A stretch of 64,000 nt of DNA from Emticicia sp040253585 (GTDB lineage Bacteria; Bacteroidota; Bacteroidia; Cytophagales; Spirosomataceae), in NCBI RefSeq assembly GCF_040253585.1, contig NZ_JBELAU010000002.1:377496-441495 (forward strand), written 5' to 3'. Below, piece after piece: positions 44,865-53,053 of the stretch (its first letter is position 1; each line of letters starts with the position of its first letter). A model generated the notes under the pieces. It was not told the DNA's origin, did no database searches, and saw only the letters and a list, made by a program, of their open reading frames with translations. A program made the translations under genes and the position numbers.

Positions 44865-45272
44865 TTACTTCGCTCTCATCCGATTATTTTTAGGATTATG
44901 CTCTAATTCTACTAAACCCAAAGCTTCCATTAAAGGCGGCACATACATGCCAAAACGCCCACGAAAACCTTTTTTTAGGCCATACCAACCACCAACAGGA
45001 TTCGATTCCGAGCGTCCCCACGCCTCTACTGTACCTTCTTTGGCTGGTTTTTGCTCATCAGCCGAACCGAGTTCCATCCAATCACCGTGTTGCTTGAGCA
45101 TTTCTTGCAAATCATTAATACAACGAATATCATAATGTAAAACCGTTGAGCCAACCGTACAAACCAAAATTTCTTTACCATCTTTTTCGGCTACGTGCAT
45201 CGTGTATGACGAAGTTTGAGGTGGCGTTTGCAATGCCATTGGGTTTTCTTTTGTTCCGATTTGATTTTTCAT
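44865..45272 (-). CDS. Conserved cytosolic protein of unknown function
   Basis: From the ATG at 45272 the product is 135 residues (alternatives at 45293 and 45332; the last would overlap the preceding gene by 32 bases). The body is highly charged and very conserved-looking: KENPMALQTPPQTSSYTMHV, then GDWMELGSADEQKPAK, TVEAWGRSESNPVGGWYGLK and RGRFGMYVPPLMEALGL. I recall close homologues in many bacteria, all uncharacterised. It is probably translated from the acylase transcript. Confidence 0.8.
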   Translation of the reverse strand: MKNQIGTKENPMALQTPPQTSSYTMHVAEKDGKEILVCTVGSTVLHYDIRCINDLQEMLKQHGDWMELGSADEQKPAKEGTVEAWGRSESNPVGGWYGLKKGFRGRFGMYVPPLMEALGLVELEHNPKNNRMRAK

Positions 45273-45300
45273 TTTCTTAATGTTTTGAAGCATTTTTAAT

Positions 45301-47496
45301 TTACTCGCCAGGATGATAAGTTCGTTCGGCATTTTTCAGTACATCTTCTTTGTAAAAAAGTACATCTTTAAATTTGCCTTTGGTGTACATTTCGAGCTGG
45401 TCGTTGAAATGTTTAGACGCTGGGTTTCCACTCTCGCCACCTGCCAACAATGATTTTGCTTTGATTTTTGGGCCAAATTCAACGGCACAAATAAAACTAT
45501 TACCACTTACTCCGTAACGTTTTTGGGTAGATGGATAATAACGGCTATTATACGAAGGCAACATTCCCCAAAGTGCCGAAGCAAAACCCACTGGTACGCT
45601 CGGCTGTGCATCATCGTATTTTTGCTGAATATCTGACGAAATTCTTTGATAACGATTGATTTCTCCCCACGGCATTTGCCATTTGCCAAATTTCTTTTTT
45701 AAATCATTTACTACGACTAATAATGGCGGTAAAACTTGCTCAGGTGTGGCCGATGCCGCAAATCTTTTCACATTGGCTACTTGGTCGTCTTCACCTTCGT
45801 CGATGTATAATTTTTGTAAAGTATTACTCAATTTTCCTGCCCATTCAATCGCCAAAGTGGTAGCCACCGAAGTTTCTGACGAATGATAATTCCATTTTTT
45901 CAACTCAGCAATTGGCTCGCTCAAAGCTACATAAAGCGAATCGGTAGGTTTTACGTTTTTCTCGAAAACATTAATCAACGATGGAATCAAGACCTCAAAA
46001 GCCGCCAAATTTGTATCATAACCTGCCGCAATCACTTTATCAATCGTATAACTTTTTTCTTTATCCAAAACCTTCACGGCATTTACACCTCTAAAATTCT
46101 CGCCATCGGGTGCCATATATGGCGGAAAATCTGCTTTCTTCGGACTCATCACCCCCGCCGCCGAAAAGGGTGTAGAATTACAATTTTGCAACCAACCATT
46201 CACTGGATTGTAGACATGAACGGTTTCATCAACTGTATGCAAGCCTTTCCATTCGGTGGCTGACGTACTTCCGTCAATTACCTTTGCCCAATTAAGTTTG
46301 CGATCTCGCACAGGCACAAAATTTCCGTGCCAATATGCAATATTTCCTTTATTATCGGCAAAGACGGTACTGTTTGAAGTATTCGCTCGCAAATCCATAG
46401 TTTTTTTGTAATCTTCAAAGCCTTTGGCTTTGGTGCGTTTCCAACTTTGAATCAAACTCGTCATTGAGCGATTATACGATTTTAGGCTAATCCATTGGTC
46501 GTTACGTTTCGCCATAATCGGGCCGTGATGCGTAGCATAAGTCGTGAAAATTTTGGTTTTCAGACCATCGCCATCTTTGTAACTGATACTTATTTTTTTC
46601 TCGGTAACTGGCTTTAATTGCTTATCATATTCATAAAAATACTTATCACCTTTTTTTGTAATTTTCTCGGCATATACATCGGCCACATCGACATTACACG
46701 AGGTGTGCATCCACCCACAATAATCGTTAAACCCCTGATAAACAAACATTTGCCCCCAAGTTACAGCACCGTAAGCATTCAAGCCTTCTTCGCTCGAAAC
46801 TTGTACTTCGGGTCTGAAATAAAACGTTACATGCGGATTTATATACAAAATGGCATTGCCAGAAGCCGTAATTTTGGGCGAAAAAGCAAAGCCATTCGAG
46901 CCAGTTTGATTTTCGGGGTCTTTGGGTTCGGCGATGTAAGTAACTTTATCGCCCGAATAAAAATTCTTCAGTTCGGCAGTTGTAATATCTGCTGTGCTGA
47001 TTGCTCCGATACTTCCATCAGTCCACAAAAGTGGATACCACGGCTTGAAGCGAGTCAGCAACGCAGGTTTTGTATTGGGGTGCGTGTATAAGTAGAAATT
47101 GATACCATCGGCGTAGGCATTGAGTAGTTTTTTCATCCATGGCTCGGCTTTGTTATAATCGGCAATGGCATCGGTGGTATCAATCAATAGTTTTATTTGT
47201 AAATCATCATATAGACTTGCTTCGCCTTTAATTTCGGACATTCTGCCCAGTTTTTCGATATAATTCATTTCTACTCGCTTGAAATCGTCTTCACATTGAG
47301 CGTAAAGCAAACCAAAAACCGCATCAGCATCTGATTTACCATAAATATGCGGAATCCCCCAATTGTCTCGAATGATATTTACTCGCTTAGCTTGCTGCTG
47401 AAAACGAGCAATTTCGGCAGCCGAAAATTTACTCGAAACAGTTTTTTGAGCGAAAATTGAAAAAGATAGTAAAAAAAGTAAACAGAAAGATTTCAT
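45301..47496 (-). CDS. Penicillin acylase-family (Ntn-hydrolase) enzyme, secreted
   Basis: The 731-residue precursor has a signal peptide (FCLLFLLSFSIFAQ) and the alpha-chain N-terminal part, then the autocleavage site TGSNGFAF in which Ser200 becomes the N-terminal nucleophile of the beta chain. Asn and other active-site residues follow (HVTFYFRP, YQGFNDYCGW, STVFADNKGNIAYWHG). The family hydrolyses amide bonds of penicillins, acyl-homoserine lactones or cephalosporins; PvdQ-type quorum quenching is one option. It is followed by the 44865 gene with close spacing. Confidence 0.92.
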   Translation of the reverse strand: MKSFCLLFLLSFSIFAQKTVSSKFSAAEIARFQQQAKRVNIIRDNWGIPHIYGKSDADAVFGLLYAQCEDDFKRVEMNYIEKLGRMSEIKGEASLYDDLQIKLLIDTTDAIADYNKAEPWMKKLLNAYADGINFYLYTHPNTKPALLTRFKPWYPLLWTDGSIGAISTADITTAELKNFYSGDKVTYIAEPKDPENQTGSNGFAFSPKITASGNAILYINPHVTFYFRPEVQVSSEEGLNAYGAVTWGQMFVYQGFNDYCGWMHTSCNVDVADVYAEKITKKGDKYFYEYDKQLKPVTEKKISISYKDGDGLKTKIFTTYATHHGPIMAKRNDQWISLKSYNRSMTSLIQSWKRTKAKGFEDYKKTMDLRANTSNSTVFADNKGNIAYWHGNFVPVRDRKLNWAKVIDGSTSATEWKGLHTVDETVHVYNPVNGWLQNCNSTPFSAAGVMSPKKADFPPYMAPDGENFRGVNAVKVLDKEKSYTIDKVIAAGYDTNLAAFEVLIPSLINVFEKNVKPTDSLYVALSEPIAELKKWNYHSSETSVATTLAIEWAGKLSNTLQKLYIDEGEDDQVANVKRFAASATPEQVLPPLLVVVNDLKKKFGKWQMPWGEINRYQRISSDIQQKYDDAQPSVPVGFASALWGMLPSYNSRYYPSTQKRYGVSGNSFICAVEFGPKIKAKSLLAGGESGNPASKHFNDQLEMYTKGKFKDVLFYKEDVLKNAERTYHPGE

Positions 47497-47623
47497 AAAA
47501 AAGGCTTATGCGTTTGAGTGATGAAAATGGTTTAACAAACATACACAAAATTGTAAATAAGATTAAAAGTAAGGCAGGTTTTTCGACTTTCAAATAGCTT
47601 GAGTTAAAAACAAATTTTATCGT

Positions 47624-47650
47624 AAAGACAAGTTGAAAACTTGTCCTACA
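47624..47650. repeat. Dispersed hairpin, AAGACAAG...TTGTCCTACA family
   Basis: GACAAGTT (47627-47634) and AACTTGTC (47638-47645) form a perfect 8-bp stem with a 3-base loop. The outer bases AAAGACA and CCTACA are the same as those of the element at 37311-37355. Confidence 0.75.
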
Positions 47651-47756
47651 TCTGAACAAAAAAATCTTTAATAAATTTATTTAATAAACTAACTATCAAT
47701 TACTTACGACAGAAAAAAGCTCATTAACAATCAATTAACAAATCAGCAGCAAACCT

Positions 47757-47788
47757 TTTGATACCTTTCTGCATCTAAAGTATAAATT
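47757..47788 (+). promoter_or_regulatory. Putative promoter of the secreted Arg/Asn/Ser-rich protein
   Basis: TTTG (47757-47760), 20 bases, then TATAAATT (47781-47788), close to the Bacteroidota pattern. The start codon lies 20 bases further. Confidence 0.5.
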
Positions 47789-47807
47789 AACAATAATATT
47801 TAAGACA

Positions 47808-48890
47808 ATGAGAAATTTCATAATAGCTGCAATCATGGTTTTTACAACTATTTTTTCGGCAAATGCACAATACGGTGGTGTCTATGATAACTATGGTAAT
47901 GGCTATGATGATGACCGCTATTATTATGATGACGAGTTCGACTGGCACTGGGATATTAGAGTGCGTATCAGCAATGGTATTCAGAATGGGCTCATCACTC
48001 GTAATGAAGCCAATCGTTTGTATCGTCGCTTAGAAGATGTGGAGCGTAAAGAATATGCTTATCTCGCAGATGGTATCTTTAACCGTTGGGAACAACAAGA
48101 AATCTGGGACGATGTGGCCTACCTCAACCGCCAAGTAGGTATCGAATTGTATGACTTCGACCGTAGATTCTATGGATTTGATATAGCTTGGAATGACCTT
48201 CGTGGCTATCCTCGTTGGTATTATCACGGAGGATTTGATTTTTATCGCTTCGACCGCCGTGGTTTTGGAACTATCCGTTTAGGTTATGTCCCTCGTCCAA
48301 ACTACAATGGTTGGTACAGAAATGACCGTAACCGTGTTGGTCGTGAGTATTACAGTGAGCGTAGTCGTTACCGTACCAATGGTTCTAATGGTCATTACGA
48401 TAACCGTACTTCACGCAACGATAATGATAGAAACTCAAGAGGTTACGACAATAACCGCCGTAATGATACTGAAAGAGGTTCGAGAGAAAATAACAACCCT
48501 CGCAATGATAATGAAAGAAGTTCGAGAGGAAGCTATGACACACGCAATGATAACGACAGAAGTTCAAGAGGCGGAATCGAAAATAGTCGCAATAATTTTC
48601 CAACTCCTTCAACATCAGAGCGTCCTTCAAGAAGCAATGATTTCCCGAGCCGTTCAAGTACAGAAAGTCGTTCAGACAATTATGGTAGAGGAAGTGGAAT
48701 GGACAACAGTCGTAGCGAACGCAACACGCCAAACCCAAGCAGAGATGCTTCTACTGGCAACGAACGCAGAAGTCGTGGAGGAGAAGCAAGCCAAGCACCA
48801 AGCCGTAGCGAACGCTCAATACCATCAAACGAAAGTCGTCAAAATGGAGATACTCAAAGAGGTGAAGGTGGTAGAGGTAGAAGAAATTAA
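47808..48890 (+). CDS. Secreted protein with Arg/Asn/Ser/Asp-rich low-complexity tail
   Basis: The 360-residue product has a signal peptide (NFIIAAIMVFTTIFSANAQ), a folded-looking region with Tyr, Trp and Asp (about 20-180), and a 180-residue tail made of Arg, Asn, Ser, Asp and Gly with repeats such as RNDNDRSSRG, RNDTERGSR and SRNDNDRNSRG. The tail is almost without hydrophobic residues and is probably disordered. It is both highly charged and Asn-rich, fitting a secreted or surface-bound, possibly nucleic-acid or polysaccharide-binding protein. No known family was recognised. Confidence 0.8.
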   Translation: MRNFIIAAIMVFTTIFSANAQYGGVYDNYGNGYDDDRYYYDDEFDWHWDIRVRISNGIQNGLITRNEANRLYRRLEDVERKEYAYLADGIFNRWEQQEIWDDVAYLNRQVGIELYDFDRRFYGFDIAWNDLRGYPRWYYHGGFDFYRFDRRGFGTIRLGYVPRPNYNGWYRNDRNRVGREYYSERSRYRTNGSNGHYDNRTSRNDNDRNSRGYDNNRRNDTERGSRENNNPRNDNERSSRGSYDTRNDNDRSSRGGIENSRNNFPTPSTSERPSRSNDFPSRSSTESRSDNYGRGSGMDNSRSERNTPNPSRDASTGNERRSRGGEASQAPSRSERSIPSNESRQNGDTQRGEGGRGRRN

Positions 48891-48899
48891 TTAATCAAC

Positions 48900-49054
48900 A
48901 GTCCACGGTCAATAGTCGACAGTAGGCAAAGCTTCGCCTTATGATGATAAAAAACGGTCAAGACAATAAAGTCTTGACCGTTTTTTATTTCTGAAAATGC
49001 AGACTGAGTAATTACCAACACTATCGTTGGCTGTAGTCCATTGGCTGTGGACTA
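48900..49054. repeat. Heptad-repeat inverted pair flanking a terminator, AGT word
   Basis: The left arm has AGT/GGT at 48900, 48907, 48914 and 48921, exactly 7 apart. The right arm has TTGGCTG (49027), TAGTCCA (49034), TTGGCTG (49041), TGGACTA (49048), also 7 apart. Between them is a near-palindrome (AGGCAAAGCTTCGCCT, 48924-48939) and a bidirectional terminator. It lies between convergent genes. Confidence 0.8.
48949..48986. terminator. Bidirectional terminator between convergent genes
   Basis: CGGTCAAGAC (48955-48964) pairs perfectly with GTCTTGACCG (48971-48980), flanked by A-run and T-run. It serves the secreted-protein gene and the helicase gene, which end facing each other. Confidence 0.9.
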
Positions 49055-49062
49055 CTAAAAAA

Positions 49063-50391
49063 TCACCTCGCAATTTCAATTTTATATTTCTTGCCTTTCA
49101 TTTTTTCTTCTCGGATAAGCTGTAAAAGTGTTTTTATTTTTGAACGTTTCACGGCTGCAAACGATGTAAAATCTTTCACTTCGATAAGTCCTAAATCGCC
49201 TTTTTCGAGTTGGCCTTTTTGTGATAAAAATCCTACAATATCAATTTTATTGAGCTTGTTTTTCTTTCCTCCACTAATATAAAGTGTTTGATAATCAGGA
49301 AGCTGCGGCAACGGATAACGTTTTGAAAGCACTAATTCCTCCAAGTTTTTATCAACATAAGCTGGGCGTTCTTCATCTCTACTAAAAATCAGATACGAAG
49401 TTCCCGAAGCGTGCATACGTGCCGTGCGACCGTTACGATGTACAAATTCGTGTGCTTGTAGCGGCAAATGATAATGAATAACATGCTTCATTTCGGGAAT
49501 ATCCAGACCACGAGCCGCCAAATCGGTCGTGAGCAAATAATTTACACTGCCATTTCTGAATCGAATCAAGGCACGTTCACGGGCATCTTGCTCCATTCCA
49601 CCGTGATAAAATGTAGCAACAATACCTTTTTGATTCAGAAACTCGCTTGTTCGCTCGGCTGCATCTCGATGATTACAGAAAATCAAAGCCGCTTCCGAAT
49701 TGAGCGAACAAACCAAATCGAAAATTGTATCAAGTTTATCTTTTTCGTCCGAAATCACCAACTTCATAGTTAGTTGCTCATTTTCGGTATTTTTTTCTGG
49801 TAAAAAATCTAAAACTTGGGGCGTTGTCAAACCCGTAAACTCGGGAATTTCGATTCCTGCCGTTGCCGAAACCAAAACTCTTTTATTAAGATTCGGCAAA
49901 TTTCCGATAATAAAAGACATTTGGTCATGAAAACCCAAATCCAGCGATTTATCAAATTCATCAAGCACCAAGGTTGTGATGCCATCAAGTGCAAAAGTAT
50001 TGCGAGTAATGTGGTCTACAATTCGGCCAGGAGTACCAATTAATAAAGCTGGCGGGGTCGATAAGTTTTGTATTTCGGTAGCCATCGGGTGGCCACCATA
50101 GCACACATTTACCTTAAACCCCGTTGACATTTTCTTCCAAACCTGCTCAATCTGCATCGCCAATTCACGAGACGGTGCCAATATCAAACATTGCACTTTT
50201 GTTTGGTCCGTTTTGAGTAATTGCCAAACAGGCAATAAAAAACCCAAAGTTTTTCCCGAACCCGTTGGAGCAAGTAAAAGCGTATCACTATTGCGGGCAG
50301 TGATGGCTTTCTGTGCCGAAACTTGCATCGAATTTAATTTCTCAATGCCAAGATTGGTCAATATTTGCGAATGTTGTTGATGAATATCCAT
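49063..50391 (-). CDS. DEAD-box RNA helicase with DEFD in motif II
   Basis: The 442-residue product is a two-domain RNA helicase. Motif I is APTGSGKT, motif II is LVLDEFDK instead of the usual DEAD, motif III is SAT, and motif VI is HRNGRTAR. A short basic C-terminal part follows, similar to that of DbpA-type proteins (RNA-binding domain, residues about 370-442). It unwinds RNA with ATP, perhaps in ribosome assembly. Its -7 box lies 5 bases before the start, so a leaderless mRNA is possible. Confidence 0.92.
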   Translation of the reverse strand: MDIHQQHSQILTNLGIEKLNSMQVSAQKAITARNSDTLLLAPTGSGKTLGFLLPVWQLLKTDQTKVQCLILAPSRELAMQIEQVWKKMSTGFKVNVCYGGHPMATEIQNLSTPPALLIGTPGRIVDHITRNTFALDGITTLVLDEFDKSLDLGFHDQMSFIIGNLPNLNKRVLVSATAGIEIPEFTGLTTPQVLDFLPEKNTENEQLTMKLVISDEKDKLDTIFDLVCSLNSEAALIFCNHRDAAERTSEFLNQKGIVATFYHGGMEQDARERALIRFRNGSVNYLLTTDLAARGLDIPEMKHVIHYHLPLQAHEFVHRNGRTARMHASGTSYLIFSRDEERPAYVDKNLEELVLSKRYPLPQLPDYQTLYISGGKKNKLNKIDIVGFLSQKGQLEKGDLGLIEVKDFTSFAAVKRSKIKTLLQLIREEKMKGKKYKIEIAR

Positions 50392-50395
50392 AATA

Positions 50396-50403
50396 CAAAG
50401 GTA
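50396..50403 (-). promoter_or_regulatory. Putative -7 box of the DEAD-box helicase
   Basis: On the minus strand TACCTTTG matches TAnnTTTG exactly and ends 4 bases before the ATG at 50391, so the transcript would start at or next to the start codon. No clear -33 box was found. Confidence 0.4.
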
Positions 50404-50812
50404 CGGACAATAAATATGATTTTATTGAAATATTTATCTGTCGATACTTCACAAAAACTAATGTTTCGGAATCCTTCCAACCTTATTTCATAAACCAGAA
50501 TCTTGATTATAAATGTCTATTATTTAGCCCATTTATTCTGAAAAAACGATTATTCCACTCTTTATCCTTTAATCATAAATACTATAATTTAGCATTTTAG
50601 TTCTCATAAAATAGCATACTAATCCATTAAATGTATAGATTAAAAGATTAAAATTTATGATAAAAATCCTTTTTTTGTAGAATATTAAAATATATAATAT
50701 TAATTTTGTTCACTATCATGTCTGCTTCAAAAGCCACCATGATTTTTTTAAACGTGTATAATATAATTTCCAGCTCAACCTGGTCAATCTAACCTAAAAC
50801 GTACTATTGTTT
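50404..50812. other. AT-rich divergent intergenic region
   Basis: These 409 bases are very AT-rich with no hairpin or ORF of note. They separate the helicase (minus) and aminotransferase (plus) genes. The promoter of the aminotransferase must be in the last 150 bases, but no convincing box pair was found. Confidence 0.5.
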
Positions 50813-51961
50813 ATGACTGCTGAAAAGCCCATGAACGAGTTTCCTGTCATGGATACAAATGACGGTATCGTTCTATTTCACCCCAATATTCCAGCTAAAG
50901 CTGCTCTAAATGTCAGCGAAGTTCTGAATACTCGTTGGATTGGTCAAGGTCCAAGAGTCGATGAGTTTGAACAACGCTTCGAGCAGAAATTTACCGCTCC
51001 TTGCAAAAGCCTTGCGGTTGGTTCGGGAACTGACGCCCTACATTTGTCGTATTTACTGGCTGGCCTCAAAGAAGGCGATGAGGTAATTGCCCCAGTTTTT
51101 ACTTGCACCGCTACCAACATCCCGTTTTTGTACATGGGAGTAAAAATTGTTTTTGCTGATATTGATGCCAACCTAAATATCGATGTAAAACACGTAGCTG
51201 AACTCATTACACCAAAAACCAAAGCTATTGTTTGTGTTCATTACGGAGGTTTGCCATGTGATATGGACGAACTTTGGGAACTTGGCCGTAAGCACAATAT
51301 CGCTATCATCGAAGATGCCGCTCACGCCGTTGGTGCAAAATATAAGGGCGAATATATTGGTAGCCAAAGTGATTTTACGATGTTTTCGTTTCAGGCAATC
51401 AAGCATATTACCACAGGTGATGGCGGAATGTTGGTAGTAAAAGATAAATCTTTGGTGGAGAAAGCCAAACGTTTGCGTTGGTTCGGTATCGACCGTAGTA
51501 GTAAGCAAAAAGGTATTTGGGAAAACGATATTACGGAAGTTGGCTTTAAATACCAAATGACTGATATTGCAGCAAGCATTGGACTTGCAGCAATTGATGA
51601 GTTTGATGAACATTTAGCTCATCGTCAGAACCTCTACCGTCTTTACTGCGATTTATTGAAAGATATTAAAGGAATCCGAGTAATTGGAAGTGAATACTCT
51701 GACCGTGAACATGCAGCATGGCTACTGACCGCCGAAGTTGACGACCGTGAAAAGCTAATGAAACATCTCCGTGAACACGGTATAGAATCGGGACAAGTAC
51801 ATTATCGTAATGATAAATACACAATTTTTGGTGGTCGTACTGAAGGTAAATTTCCCAAGATGGATGCTATCGAAGAACGATATTTAGTATTACCTCTTCA
51901 TGCCAAAGTTACCGAAGAAGATGTTGCGTATATTGCCTACGTTTTACGCAAAGGATGGTGA
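50813..51961 (+). CDS. DegT/DnrJ/EryC1-family aminotransferase
   Basis: From the ATG at 50813 the product is 382 residues (TTG at 50807 would add 2). It has the sugar aminotransferase signatures: WIGQGPRVDEFEQRF, LAVGSGTDALHLSYLLAG, then IEDAAHAVGA and the PLP-Lys in FSFQAIKHITTGDGGML. It transfers an amino group to a nucleotide-linked keto-sugar, as in LPS, capsule or exopolysaccharide synthesis. It is followed by a glycosyltransferase and a methyltransferase gene on the same strand, separated by heptad elements, so they may form a small surface-glycan group. Confidence 0.93.
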   Translation: MTAEKPMNEFPVMDTNDGIVLFHPNIPAKAALNVSEVLNTRWIGQGPRVDEFEQRFEQKFTAPCKSLAVGSGTDALHLSYLLAGLKEGDEVIAPVFTCTATNIPFLYMGVKIVFADIDANLNIDVKHVAELITPKTKAIVCVHYGGLPCDMDELWELGRKHNIAIIEDAAHAVGAKYKGEYIGSQSDFTMFSFQAIKHITTGDGGMLVVKDKSLVEKAKRLRWFGIDRSSKQKGIWENDITEVGFKYQMTDIAASIGLAAIDEFDEHLAHRQNLYRLYCDLLKDIKGIRVIGSEYSDREHAAWLLTAEVDDREKLMKHLREHGIESGQVHYRNDKYTIFGGRTEGKFPKMDAIEERYLVLPLHAKVTEEDVAYIAYVLRKGW

Positions 51962-51968
51962 TATCTTT

Positions 51969-52078
51969 AATTGAGAATGTAGAATTGATAATTATGAATA
52001 GCTAATCATCAATTCTACTTTTCCAAATTTTTTATCACCTAATACTTCTCCATTTTTCATTATCAATTATCAATTATT
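51969..52078. repeat. Heptad-repeat inverted pair, AATT word
   Basis: AATT or AAT words start at 51969, 51976, 51983, 51990, 51997, 52004 and 52011, seven units exactly 7 bases apart. The right arm has CCATTTT, TCATTAT, CAATTAT and CAATTAT at 52050, 52057, 52064 and 52071. The arms are reverse complements. The element ends 5 bases before the glycosyltransferase start. Confidence 0.85.
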
Positions 52079-52082
52079 GTAA

Positions 52083-52988
52083 GTGGATTTTATTCATAAA
52101 AAAGTAGCCTTAGACTACTCTCCTGTTTTTTCTATACTCATTCCATCGTGGAATAATATTGACTATTTGAAATGTGTGGTCAATAGTATTAAGAAAAATA
52201 GTCGATATAAACACCAAATTATTGTTCACGTAAATGAAGGCAACGATGGGTCGGAAGATTGGGTAGTTGCCCAAGGCGGTATTAGCTACACAAAAAGTTC
52301 GCAAAATTCGGGTGTTTGTTATGGTTTCAACGCCGCTTCGCACCTTGCTACTGCCGAATACTTGGTTTTTATTGATGATGATATGTATCTATGCCCCGAT
52401 TGGGATTTTTATTTGTTTGAAGAAATAGCCAAACAAAAAGATGACAAATGGTGCATCAGCGGAACAATGATTGAGGGATTCGATAAAGGAAATGCCTGCG
52501 TAATAGCCGACAAAAACTACGGTACTCACCCTTCGGAATTTGATGAAGAGAAATTTTTAGCAGAATATGCCACTTACCCAAAAGAAGATTGGAATGGTAG
52601 TCAATGGTATCCGATGGTTTTACCAACGTTTGTTTATCGGGCAGTTGGGGGCTTGAGTGTTGAGTTTTTTCCAGGAATGTACAGCGACCCCGATTTTATG
52701 ATAAAACTCTGGCATTATGGTGTAAGATACTACAAAGGTTTGGGCAAAAGCAGGGTTTATCATTTTGCCAGTCGAAGTACAGGACGTGTAAAACGCAACG
52801 ATGGCCGAACAGAGTTTATCTTGAAGTGGGGCATGAGTAGCAATACATTTTTCAAGAATTACCTGAAAATCGGAACAAAGTTTTTAGGGAAACTACCCGA
52901 CCCCGAAGAAAACTTTACGCTTCGTTTGAAAAAACAAATCGACCGCTGGAAAGTTAAGTTTAAATCAAAACCTATTGATATTGGTTAG
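52083..52988 (+). CDS. Family-2 glycosyltransferase
   Basis: The 301-residue product is a GT-A type family 2 enzyme: FSILIPSWNNIDYLKCVVNS at the N-terminus, donor-binding LVFIDDDMYLCPDWDF with the DDD motif, and a later DPDFMIKLW, which likely contributes the acceptor side. It adds a sugar to a surface glycan or lipid. The start is GTG at 52083; the next ATG is internal to the conserved region. The heptad element abuts the start. Confidence 0.88.
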   Translation: MDFIHKKVALDYSPVFSILIPSWNNIDYLKCVVNSIKKNSRYKHQIIVHVNEGNDGSEDWVVAQGGISYTKSSQNSGVCYGFNAASHLATAEYLVFIDDDMYLCPDWDFYLFEEIAKQKDDKWCISGTMIEGFDKGNACVIADKNYGTHPSEFDEEKFLAEYATYPKEDWNGSQWYPMVLPTFVYRAVGGLSVEFFPGMYSDPDFMIKLWHYGVRYYKGLGKSRVYHFASRSTGRVKRNDGRTEFILKWGMSSNTFFKNYLKIGTKFLGKLPDPEENFTLRLKKQIDRWKVKFKSKPIDIG

Positions 52989-53021
52989 TCCACAGTCAAT
53001 AGACGACGGTCAACAGAAAAA
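52987..53021. repeat. Heptad array, AGTC word
   Basis: AGTC, AGTC, AGAC, GGTC and AGAA start at 52987, 52994, 53001, 53008 and 53015, exactly 7 apart, beginning at the glycosyltransferase stop codon. ATAATCT/ATAATCA at 53021 and 53028 may be a second short array. The word is the same as in the elements at 43496 and 48900. Confidence 0.75.
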
Positions 53022-53053
53022 TAATCTATAATCAACAAGTTATAAGCGTTTTA

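Larger units (their letters stand above)
47497..47807. other. Divergent intergenic region
   Basis: These 311 bases separate the acylase gene (minus) from the secreted Arg-rich gene (plus). They contain the hairpin repeat at 47624-47650 and a promoter at 47757-47788. No gene is seen. Confidence 0.6.

Noticed and set aside
48286..48894. 202-residue plus-strand ORF in another frame over the secreted Arg-rich gene
   Set aside because: It is a by-product of the repetitive coding DNA of 47808-48890; it has no start context, and its product is a Val/Thr/Met repeat without any recognisable fold.
5745..53021. CRISPR arrays
   Set aside because: The repeated units are only 7 bases long and degenerate, without spacers of constant length and without cas genes.
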